From contig SWBL01000058.1 of the NCBI GenBank assembly GCA_024195585.1, forward strand, positions 118,944 to 182,943: a stretch of 64,000 bases of DNA, in the 5' to 3' direction. How positions within the stretch are numbered: position 1 is the first letter of the stretch; every line of letters begins with the position of its first letter. The stretch comes from Aureobasidium sp. EXF-3400. Its lineage: Eukaryota; Ascomycota; Dothideomycetes; Dothideales; Saccotheciaceae. Of this stretch, positions 49,291-59,438 are shown piece by piece. Both the position numbers and the translations under genes were made by a program. The notes under the pieces are model-generated. The model saw only the letters and a program-made list of their open reading frames with translations. It did no database searches and was not told the DNA's origin.

Positions 49291-51686
49291 AGTCCGTAGT
49301 CGTACTGAGTGAAGAAATACAAGAAACGATCAACCCCTTTTGTGTCGGTTCATTCTGATAAGATAATCGTTGAACGTCATCGTTGACGGACCTTAGCGTG
49401 ACCTCTTGTGCTACTTTAACTATTTGTAAACTTTTACTTAGCTGCTCAGACCAAGACTTTGGAGCTCTTTGACAAGATTGTTCAACCTTGATGCCTGGAC
49501 ATCAGAGTTGGCAGTGTTGAAAAGGACGACCGAGTCTGATTTGCCTCTGTCCTGATCTTTATCTTTCGCAAGCCTGCGCTTTATTTCATCAAGGATCTGC
49601 TTTGCTTCGTCTGGCAAATGTATCTTCAGATTGCACGCTGCTTTCTCAATACCTAGTGTGGCGTACTGTAATGCCGGAAGTTGTTTGCTGGCATGAGACA
49701 ATATGTGGAGGTCGGTAAGGAAGGCGGATGCAGCATCATAAGAGAAGGTGAGACTGAGCGGGGAGCTCGAGGGTAGCGTCTCGAAAGCCACTGGTAAAGC
49801 GTAGTACGGGAAGAAGCCCATGAACTGGTCGTGACTGTAGAGCTTTGCGATACATCTGTGTAGCGAACGAGAGTGGCGAGTGGCATCCATGGCGGCAGAC
49901 AAACAGGGCTCAATGGGAAGCCCGGCTTCGATGAGTGGCGCCGCATGCGGTGTAGGACGAGTATCTGTCATTGTAAACGGGCGGAACAGCTCGCCGATTG
50001 CAAAATGATACAGGCAACTGCAGACAATGAGCCTTGGGGTTTTATTAATGAGGTAGAACGGGTAGCTTGGAGCAACGGTAAGCGGAAATTCAAGGAAACT
50101 TACGTGGGCATGAACAAATGTGGTGGGGCTTCTTCCATGACTTGCAGACTTTTCAAGGCAGGATCTATCGACGCCCACCAGGTCCTCAACTGCTCATAGA
50201 GGCCGAGCGTAGCTGTGGGATAAGACAGAGTCAGGGGCCCTTTAAAATGTTCTCGTTGAAGAGGAATGATGCGTTTGATGATTGAGCCGAGACCCGATCG
50301 TGCGGCAAAAACTTCATCTTTGGAGGCTCGTAGTGTCCTGCCTTCTCGCGGCCATGGCCATGGCATCCATAAATCCTCGTGTGGATGCTGAACAACTCTG
50401 GGAGGTGCAATCGGTGGCACATTCTCGAAACCGAGACTCGTTCGAAAAGCAATTTCGGCAGAACTTTGGTCGTTGTGTCAGTGACTTGAGCCTCCCGAAT
50501 CAGATGCGTACTTACATGGCCCAATTGTGCATACCCCAAGCGAGAATAGCTCTGGCGCGTGATGTTCTGGGACGGGAAGGATCGTAGACCTGTGGAGCGA
50601 TGCGTTTGTCATACAGACCTAAGTTCGTCGTGATATGTCGCATCTGTAAAAGATAAGGCATTCCGAGCTTGTCAGTACCGTTGAATGAATGGAGTGCCCA
50701 GATCAACATAGCAGCCGCAGCGTTGGCCATGTTGTCTTCCTTATTGATGTTCGTCTCCTACAGATGCTCACCTTCGGCCCAGGCTGCTTTATGAACAGCT
50801 GCGCCAGTATCCGGGTCGATGTGCGAATAATTTATCTAGCAGTTTGATTAGCAACGCAGACCTCTATGCAGGACAAGCGGAAAGCTTACTGAACCATACG
50901 CTAAGACAACGTGAACAAGTGTTTCGGAGCATGTATCAGATGGCAACCCAATTAAGCCGTCGAGAAAATCATCTTCATCGAACGGGCGTACGGCTGGATG
51001 ATACCATACGAGATATGAGCAGATGATGTTACGGAAACCGACATCGTCGACGTATGACACATTCCAATCGCAAGCCTTGAGGTTGTACAAGCGATCGTCA
51101 AGAAGCCAGATTTAGGGAGAAGGAGAATATCTCGTCGGAGAAGCAGAATACCTCGGCGGAGTGGCAGTCATACGCTGTAGATCGGGCGCACTTGGGGATC
51201 TCCTCATCCGTGTGCTTCTCTGAGGTGTTGAGCTTAGGCTCGAAGGGTCACTAAGTGATGCACTACTCATGAAATTAATAGCTTTGCCACGATAAAAAAG
51301 AGACCGACGTACATCAAAGAACTCAGTGGAGGTAATGTGATGCCCGAGTTGGAAGCCGGAGTTCGTGAATGGGAAGAAGAGATCCGGTCGAGCCTGTCCA
51401 TACCTCCGTTCAGATCCAAGGCGATCGAAGCATCACTCGAAAAACCTCCGTAAGGTACAGGTGTCAATGCTCCATCGACTATATTCTGCCCTCGGAACGC
51501 AGAAATGAGTCGCTCGGCAGGTCCATCAGGGGCGGGCAATGATGTCGCAAACTCTACGGTTGATGCGGTGTCTTGACCATCACGAATCAAGTCCAAGATC
51601 CTCAATGCGTCCGAGTGCGAGACGGATTTGAGGCGACTCAACAGTTGATTGACCTTTTCGTTTTCAACTTGCAGCGCATCTGGAAT

Positions 51687-51845
51687 GAAGGTACAGTTAG
51701 CAGGGTCCCTTGGAAGAATGAAATAGTACTTATGTGGCAAGCCAGCCCGCAACTCGAGTTTAACACTCTCGAGATGACGTCCTGGACGCAATCCCATCAC
51801 TGGTGGTTAAATCCGCAAGACTGGCTCGCTGCATTTATACCTTCA
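51687..51845. mobile_element. MITE-like element, copy A, in intron 2 of the decayed regulator
   Basis: About 159 bp, beginning GAAGGTACAG and ending TATACCTTC, an imperfect terminal inverted repeat. It is clearly related along its length to copy B 47 bp away, sharing for instance GCAAGACTGGCTCGCTG. It contains no coding capacity. A target duplication is not obvious. Confidence 0.5.
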
Positions 51846-51891
51846 GCTTGACTGACCATATTTCCTTTTGATTGCAACGATGGCTTCATGC

Positions 51892-52048
51892 GAAGGTACA
51901 GTCAGCAGAGTTCTTTCAAAGAAGAAGTGTGGTACTTGTACAACGAGCCAGCTCGCAAATTGAGCTCGACATCAACGGGGTGGCGTTCTGGACGCTATCT
52001 CATCGTTGTCGACCAAACATGCAAGACTGGCTCGCTGGATCTGTACCT
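51892..52048. mobile_element. MITE-like element, copy B, in intron 2 of the decayed regulator
   Basis: About 157 bp with a better-preserved terminal inverted repeat: AAGGTACAG at the left and CTGTACCTT at the right. It is homologous to copy A in the same orientation, offset about 204 bp. The two copies could be two insertions or one insertion followed by tandem duplication. Confidence 0.5.
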
Positions 52049-52297
52049 TTGGCTTACGAGGTGCGTCAGGCTCCGCTGCGAATACACAACCAAGTCCACG
52101 CTCGGCACATTTTGTACAGATTGGACGTTTCCCGTCACACTAGACTGGTCTGAGTTCTTGCGACACGTATCATCCGATGCAAGGCGACTGACTTTGATCT
52201 TGTGCGTACGGCACCTATTGCACGCGACAGTCGTCTGCGAGCGCTTCGCCGTCGGAGGTTGAGGCACTCTGTTGGATCTGGACGCTGCGGAAGACAT

Positions 52298-53039
52298 GTC
52301 AACGAGCGACTGGCGACGGGCGACTCAAGATAGGAAAATGCTGAGGGCGTTGAACCAGGCGTAATTAGTTGTTGGATGTGTCAGGATGGAGGCGGAGACA
52401 GCTCAGCTCTCATGGGAAATGGCGATAATAGCATGATGCGACATGGCCAATTGCAAAGTGCGAATCTCGCCGCTTTGTCTACTTTTACGGGCGTGACAGA
52501 TTGATGACGATGTTTTCCGCGGTGCTGGCTCCGCTTCCGCTCCTTGCGGTACCGTGCGCTTCCCTGTACCCATCCTGTAACCCTTGTTGCCGTAGTCTAT
52601 TCGCTATATACACTCTTGATACTTACGTTCTTCCTACATCAGATGTTTTAGGGTGCTGTCGACATCAACTTACGAAATCTATTCATTGAGTAAAAGAAAC
52701 TGTGATAGCAAAAACACCTGATGACACGTGATGCCAAGCGTCCGTAGACCGGAGAAAGGAGCAGGCAGCACAATGATTGATATTAGTCAGCTGGGAAAGT
52801 GGCGGATGTACTCGAGTAGCTGGTCGAACGAATTTGATGAGCTGGATACATACAGAGGAGGATATCGTCAGCTGCCTGCCATGGTAAATTGCCGAATCAT
52901 GCCCCTGCTTGATGGTGCATGATCATTGAGTTTGATGTGGCGACCACATCGTGCGCTGACGCCTAGTTACATGACCAGAACAGAATGGGAGACTTGGTCC
53001 CTGAGGTCTGCCGATTATGATCAAGCTTGGGCTAATTCT
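52298..53039. other. Intergenic region, nothing recognised
   Basis: About 740 bp between the start of the decayed regulator and the stop of the acyltransferase gene. Only short frames were seen. Confidence 0.4.
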
Positions 53040-54660
53040 TCAATCGACAGAGGCATTACACTTCTCTTCCACCCATCGCGCGAATTTAACCGAAGGCTCA
53101 TCAACAGCTCTTGTGAATAGATCAGCAAACCAAACAGTGAAGAATAACGTCGCTCCGGACCCAACCCCGAAACCGACCGCCTTGTTGAGAGCGTTATCTC
53201 GGCCCACGGCACCATCCAGTATATTCATCAGTGGATACCCAATCACATGGGTCACAGCTCCGTGGACGATATACAGAGAGAAGGAGATCTTCCCGAGATA
53301 CTGTGAAAGCTTGTTGTCGAACAGACGTTGCAACGGCTTGTAGCAGGAAGTCGACCAGACAAGCAAGATGGCACCCCATCCCGGCCAGTACCGCTTTGGG
53401 TTGCCGATGTGATCTGGAATCATACTGACGAGTGTGACCCAGCCTGGAGTCTTGCCTGCGCTCTTCTGCGGCTGACAGCCCAGGTAGACCCCCAAGGCGA
53501 AGACGAGAACGTATATGACAGGCTTGAGGATACTGCTTCTCTGCTTTGTGGTCGGACCATCGGTCGGCAGGACAGTCGTCGAGGTCGAGGAGCGTTGGAA
53601 CCCAAGATCGGCGCAAAGGAAACCACCGAAGAAGAGGATCATCTCCCAACGACCCATCTGATGCACCCAGACGATGAGAAACACCAGAATGGCCATGCGA
53701 ATTTTGCTCTTGAGGTGCGCAAGACCGGCTTGTGTGAGGTATAATACCAAGGAAGAACGGAATCTGGGAAATGATTTTGTCAGCCAAACTTCCTACAAGC
53801 ACCATGGAATCTCCTGGTTTGACTCACTCGACTGGGATAGTCCAGAGATGGCCGTCAATGGTGACCTCGGTACTCTTTGCTGAAAACGACCAGGGATTGA
53901 CCAGCTTGGTGGATGTCTCTCTCGCCCAGAACGCCATTTGTGCAGCTAGTGAGTCGAATCTTGGAATGTCGATGTCATGCTTGGGGTTGTAATGTCCTCT
54001 TGCTTTGGCGAAGTCAGCGCCCCAGTCATACAGTCCTGACCAGATCATCAAAGATATGAGAAATGTTGACACGATGCAAGGCAAGAAAAGGCGAATTGCG
54101 CGACGAAAGATCGACGAAGCCAGCGATTGCGACAGGCTTTGCCAGCTCTTGCTTCGCATAAGTTTGACGGGTTTAAACGATAATGCATAGCCCGATACCA
54201 CAAAGAAGATTGACACCATGGTTGGTCCGGCATAGATGATGCGAATGAACGGTAGCTTGAAGAACTCCCGATGCTCACCGTGCTCGCCAGATGCATAGCC
54301 GTGTTTTGCGTCGTAGCAGCAGACCACAAGATGGAACACGATGACCAGGAAAGCTGCTACTCCTCTCATACCGTCAAGGAAGCCTGTTGGATGTAATGGC
54401 TTTCGCGGCTGTATTGGTGGTCGAATTCTGTTCTGAACAAAGGAGGGAAGGACTGCAAAGGAGAGTCTTTTGCCATAGCGTGGGTAGTTCGATACTTGTA
54501 GGAATTCTGCGTGGGAGACAGAAGGTAGGCGAGGTAGGTGTCTTGCAAAAATTGATGGTTTGCGGGTATAGACATGCTGGTCAGGCTCTTTTTCGTAGCT
54601 TGAGAGAAGATGCGAGTCTTCTGGGTCTTCTTCCGAGATGGAAGAGTGAGGTGAACGCAT
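53040..54660 (-). CDS. Acyltransferase-3 family multispanning membrane protein
   Basis: Exon 1 is 54660-53828 and exon 2 is 53763-53040; the 64-nt intron (GTGAGT...TCCCAG) joins WTIPVE to FRSSLVLYLTQAG in frame, giving 518 residues. The start is the first ATG (MRSPHSSISEEDPEDS); a longer frame begins with TTG. The family core is present: FLDGMRGVAAFLVIVFHL with the catalytic-type His, SIFFVVSGYALSFKPV, FRRAIRLFLPCIVSTFLI and DGHLWTIPVEFRSSLVLY. Later helices include RYWPGWGAILLVWS and YLGKISFSLYIVHG. Such proteins transfer acyl groups to exported glycans or small molecules; the substrate here is unknown. Confidence 0.9.
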
Positions 54661-56270
54661 GCTTTGCTGTATCTGTCCGGGCGACTGAGGAGAGGACAAA
54701 CTGAATGAGATCGCAAACAAATGTATGAGTGGAGCTCGATGACAAAAAGCAGGATATTGACAGGGGGTATCAGGCCATCCATCGCAGATGCAATAAATGC
54801 ATCATCTCAGTCGACCAAGCTGAACTACCAAACGCTTACAACAGGAAGGGGGATGCTCGGGGCATAGAAATCCTCTCGTCATCATCATGGATCGCTTGGA
54901 ACACCCGAGAGCAGGGCAGACTCACGGCTAAGTCGACAATCGATCCTCCTTCGCTTAGCCATGAAATCCCGATGGGACAATTAGTCCTGAGACACGCTCA
55001 CACGACCTGTCAAGTGATCGGATCCTCTTCTCTGCAGATTCGATGCTTCGCTGGGAGGCGGCTTAACAGATCGCATTTGCCAAGCGTGGATGACAGCGAC
55101 AGTAAAGCTCAGATTGGTTCATGAGCATACTGTATAGGCATGTATAACGGCGGAGGATGCTGAACGAAAAACGGGCGCGGGCCAACTCTTGGCTTCGAAC
55201 ATGCACTATAGCGATGGCGGAAACGGCGCTCACTAACGATTGATATCATGTCCCGCTCTCCACCTGCAGGATCTCAGACAATCCTTGGCAAGCGCGATCG
55301 ATTGATTGTCGACATCGTCTCCACCCCCGTATGGTTCGGCATCCGGATCAAGCTTGGTAGCGGAGAGTTGTGAGACAAGATGCATTTGTTTTTACATTGT
55401 ATAACGACGTGCTGCATCTAGCAAAGATCTTCTTGTTGTGATTATAGCAAGGCAATTGGTATCGCGTGCTACCTGGGAGCCACTATTGATCCTGCCGAGA
55501 TCGTTAATGTGTTTCTATATCGGCTTGGAGTATTGACAAGATATCGATGCTGAGAAAGCATGTTGGGACGAGAACAATTCGAGATACCACAATGACGAAG
55601 CACGCTGTTTACGAGTAGGTGAGGCTTTGTATTGCAGGACATCGTGAAGAGTAACGGCCTGTTGGTCCGTGTCTTTCTGAACGGAGTAGAAGCCCGCTTG
55701 TGGTGAAGTTGTGGGAATAACCCTGGCTTCCCAGTCAATCATGCAGAAATCTCACAGTATATGAATACGATTGTTATGCTTTGGATGTCATCTCTTGATG
55801 AACGTCCCACTGGCATCTGATTGGAATTTCTTTGTTAGAGATTCTTAGTTAAGCCTCGACTTTGCTTGACTCACCAAGCCGAATAATATTTACGTATTTC
55901 ATTTACTCGCTTGGCACATACCGCAAAACTTCTGCTGCATGCTGCCCACAACATCTTGAGTCACGGTGGTAGCCGCATGTAGTTCGACTTGGGGACCATC
56001 TAAATGATCGCATGGATCGCGTTTCGACAATGTTTTGGCTAGGGAGTCAGCATGATTGCTTATAAAGAGGAGGGAGAGATCGCCAGCACATTTGGATCTG
56101 CAAGTCATTGTGAATGATGATTATATTGAGACTAGTATACTACAGAGAGAACAATAACAACATCGCATCATTAGAACATAGATAATAGTAGAAGATAGTT
56201 ACAGGTCAGGACAGGCGGAATTCCAGACTCGAGATCGCAGATCCGCATAGCTCAATAGAGTTTTGGCTTC
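54661..56270. other. Intergenic region, no gene recognised
   Basis: About 1.6 kb. The longest open frame (131 codons, 54729-55124) has no recognisable domain and an unlikely composition. No tRNA or repeat was seen. Confidence 0.45.
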
Positions 56271-57782
56271 TTACAGCTCGATAACAACCTTGCGTGGAGC
56301 GTGCTTGGCGGCAGGCTCAGCATTGGAGCGGCGAAGAACACCACCACGACGGACGACTGAACCAGCCTTGTTGCGGTTGGCCTCGCGAAGAGTCAGCCCA
56401 GCGGGTTTGGGAGCGGCGGCACGAACGACAAGTTCTTCATCAGCGGGAACATCGGGATCGGACGAAGGATCGGCAGTCTGGCTCGTAGTGGCAGTACCGG
56501 AGGCCGATGTACCAGAAGTCGAGGTTGCTGAGGTAGAAGTGCCAGAAGTGGATGTACCTCCATTCTCAGTTGTCGAGGTGCCGGAAGTAGAAGTGCCGGA
56601 AGTCGAGGTACCCGAGGTAGAAGTAGCAGAAGTGGTAGTGATTACTGAAGATGAGGTCGCAGAACTGGAAGTCGCACTGCTTAGACTAGAGGTGCCGGTT
56701 GGAGTGACACGGCTGATGACAGTGGCGAAGATGATGGAAACATCGCGACGTCTGCTGGATGCGAAGATGGCGCTGAAGTAAAGACAGGTCGAAGATCCAG
56801 TGTTGAGCGAAGTACCGGCACAAGACTCGTTGTCAGCGCAGGTTTCTAGACAGACCTGAAGACTGATAGAAGTCTGCTGTCGCTTGTTTTTGCGAGCAGG
56901 AAGGGCCAGAGGGATACCATCGTAGTTGATCTCTTCCTCGATGAGGAAGGTCACACCATCGACTGTGGTTCCGAAAACACCGGCAGCAGGCACACCGGCA
57001 CCGGATGTTGCGGTTGGAGTGGCGGTCTCGGTAACAGTAACACCAGAGATAACGGTTGCAGTGCTCGTGACAGTGGCTCCTGCAATGACGGTGGGAATGG
57101 GGACGAATTGAGTGATGGTGTTGGTCACGGTCGGTCCAGTTACGGTTACGACGGTAGCTTGAGTGCAAGGACACTGAGAGATGTAGGTAGGTCCAGGAAC
57201 GACGGTGATAGTGCCGCCAATGGTCAAAGTCTCACCGCCAGCGCCGATGAAGCCAGTTGGGTAAACGATTTGGGTGTTGATGGTGGTAGTGATGGGACTT
57301 CCGACAGCTCCGCCAGCGTTTCCGCCAACATTGCCTCCTCCGACGGCTCCACCAGCGTTGCCCGAAGAGTCACCTGGGGCGAAAGCAGCAGGGAGGGTGA
57401 TCACAGGTCCAGGTGCGATGACAGTGGTGCGGGTGGCACAAGGACAGTTTGTCAGAACAGTAGGAGCTGCAATCACGGTTGGGACTCCACTGATTGTGAC
57501 AGTCTCGCCGCCATTGCAAGTCAAAGAGGATGGGTAGACAAATTCAGTGACCTTGGTGACAGCCGGAAGAGTGGTGACATAGCTTGCGGGGTTGGTAGGA
57601 GCGGGAGAAGGCACCGTGTTTCCAGCGGTGTCGAGGTAGACAGTCTTGGGAGCAGGACAAGTTTGAGTGACAATCTTAGTGATCGTGGTGGGAGGGTTAG
57701 TGTAGCAAGTCTTGGTGCGAGGAGCTGCAGCAGCCAAAGCGGTCAAGCTGAGGAGGCTTGTAAGATGGACCCAGGGATTCAT
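56271..57782 (-). CDS. Secreted Ser/Thr-rich cell-surface protein with paired CPC modules
   Basis: A single exon of 503 residues. It has a signal peptide (MNPWVHLTSLLSLTALAAAA) and two related modules: GGETVTISGVPTVIAAP...NCPCATRTTVIAPGPVITLP and GGETLTIGGTITVVPGP...QCPCTQATVVTVTGP, separated by Gly/Asn repeats. A Cys-rich part (VCLETCADNESCAGTSLNTG...CLYF) resembles a small PAN/apple-type disulfide module. Then comes a GTSTS repeat tract and a basic tail. It probably sits in or on the cell wall. No enzymatic motif is visible. Confidence 0.82.
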   Translation of the reverse strand: MNPWVHLTSLLSLTALAAAAPRTKTCYTNPPTTITKIVTQTCPAPKTVYLDTAGNTVPSPAPTNPASYVTTLPAVTKVTEFVYPSSLTCNGGETVTISGVPTVIAAPTVLTNCPCATRTTVIAPGPVITLPAAFAPGDSSGNAGGAVGGGNVGGNAGGAVGSPITTTINTQIVYPTGFIGAGGETLTIGGTITVVPGPTYISQCPCTQATVVTVTGPTVTNTITQFVPIPTVIAGATVTSTATVISGVTVTETATPTATSGAGVPAAGVFGTTVDGVTFLIEEEINYDGIPLALPARKNKRQQTSISLQVCLETCADNESCAGTSLNTGSSTCLYFSAIFASSRRRDVSIIFATVISRVTPTGTSSLSSATSSSATSSSVITTTSATSTSGTSTSGTSTSGTSTTENGGTSTSGTSTSATSTSGTSASGTATTSQTADPSSDPDVPADEELVVRAAAPKPAGLTLREANRNKAGSVVRRGGVLRRSNAEPAAKHAPRKVVIEL

Positions 57783-59438
57783 GTTGAGATTGGGAGAACG
57801 AAGGTATGGAACAGTTTAGGCCGTGGAACGATAGACTTGGAGATGTCGGTGAGCTGATGTTTCGAGGTTTGAGGTTCTTCGATGCTACATATATGGCCTT
57901 GAGTCTTCCAATCGACTGATGACGCAGCGTGTGGTTGAGTTGATGACATTGCGAATCACAAGTCTGTCTGTTCACGGTTCATGGTAGTCCCAAAACACCG
58001 ACGATTCGTACATGGACAGTGGGATGTCTCAGGATCGTGGGTTCAGTCTCATTGACTGTGAAGGACATGGTCCACCTCTGGTAAGCGGCGATTGCCCAGA
58101 GGATATTTTTGGGACTTGGTGGTATCAAGATGGGTAGACAGCTGTATTATCGAACGGGGATAGGCAAAGCCATGTATGTTCGTGGTCAATAGTCCAACAT
58201 CCGAGGGACATCGACAAGAATCCTGATCGTCTGGTGGGCACGAGTCTATCTGATGGTGTCGACACGGATGAATTCTCGCACAGTCGCTTGGTCCAGCAGA
58301 TTTACAGGAGTCTAGAGCCTGGCGGGTAGAGATTAAGGCAGGTCGCCAAGCGGTAACTACCTTTCAATATCGGTACTTACGATGCTATGAACAGCCGACT
58401 GACTGTAGATTTCTGAATCGATCTCAGGAGGTCAATCGAGATAGCATTGGTCAACACGACGGATGATTTCCAGGTCAATACGAGTGACATGTGCCATTCG
58501 TTCGATCGATCGAATATGCCTGTTTTTGGGTGACATATACGGCTCATAGTAGACGGGTGTGATCACCCTCTAACCAGAATCACTCGCGACTGAAGCGATC
58601 GATCATCGAGTAGAAAGGTAGAGCGGTTACCAATCCTCGTGGAAGCACGCGACTAACCAAGATTGAGGTCTCAGAGAGATTCAATAGTGGGCTCCGGATT
58701 ACACGTTGATCACTGGTGGGAGCAATAGCTATGTTGGAAGAACAAAGCAAGTTGAGGCGCATCAAGTCCGAAAACCCTAAGACTGTATTGTTGACTTGTC
58801 AGCAGTGACACGGCACATCGAAGAAATGTGCCGCCTGATTGAACGGTACACCACATGCTGCCGTCATGATCCAATAGACGAGCTTTCGTGGAGCCATGCC
58901 GGTAGGATCTCATGTTGAATCAGAACTGATGAGTAGTGGTTTGAGGTTGGTTTCCGTCGCGTAGGAAGTGCCGTTGTGTCTGCCAAGGTACGAAGGTGTT
59001 CGAACGGTGGCAGCCAAGAAAACGTCAACACCACCACGGCCAACGGTCCTGTCGTCCATCTTTCCTCCACATCGCCGTTATCGATCGACAGTTGCTAAAA
59101 GATCCTGGAGAACGCTGCGGCTTATAGTGTCGCATGTTCAGCTTCCTTATTCAGCCGACCGAACAACTCCGCACAGCAAACGATTCTCGCGCCAGATCAT
59201 CAAGCCGCCATGACTCGATCGCCATGACGGTCTATTGGTGGGATGAGAGAAGTGAGGAAGGTAATCGCGGGATGAGCGGTTCAATCGATAGGAACCTGTT
59301 AATGTTGTTTGCGGCCAAGACCAGACCCCTAGGAGCTTGCCTGGACTGGATCGGTGTCGTGCTTTTAGTCCGATGATATACCAGGTCAAATCTTCGTTTT
59401 AATCCAACCAGGTCGAACGATCATTTACAGGACGCAGC
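57783..59438. other. Intergenic divergent region, no gene recognised
   Basis: About 1.65 kb between two divergent starts. Short frames only; no RNA gene or repeat recognised. Confidence 0.45.

Larger units (their letters stand above)
49438..52297 (-). pseudogene. Zn2Cys6 transcription factor, disabled by two in-frame stops
   Basis: Seven exons can be joined in frame: 52297-52193, 52139-52058, 51679-51313, 51262-50890, 50835-50516, 50463-50104 and 50032-49438 (about 733 codons). The first two make a full zinc cluster, ACNRCRTHKIKCDG then ICTKCAERGLGC. A coiled coil follows (LQVENEKVNQLLSRLKS), then the regulatory domain (LYNLKACDWNV, YLVWYHPAVRPFDEDDFLDG, LGMPYLLQMRHITTNLGLYD, YHFAIGELFRPFTMTDTRP). 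Two stops interrupt it: TAA at 51114-51112 before IWLLDDRLYNLKACDW, and TAG at 50760-50758 in WAEGEHL-stop-ETNINKEDNM, where a Trp codon is expected. No intron can remove either. Intron 2 (51680-52057) is unusually long because of inserted repeats. Confidence 0.7.

Noticed and set aside
51687..52048. The two repeated segments as duplicated alternative exons of the regulator
   Set aside because: Each would-be exon (CCAG to GTACNA) is 52 nt, so including one or both breaks the frame into exon 3; skipping both keeps it. Terminal inverted repeats also favour an inserted element.
54729..55124. A 131-codon open frame upstream of the acyltransferase
   Set aside because: No signal peptide, domain or family resemblance, and the composition looks like a chance frame.
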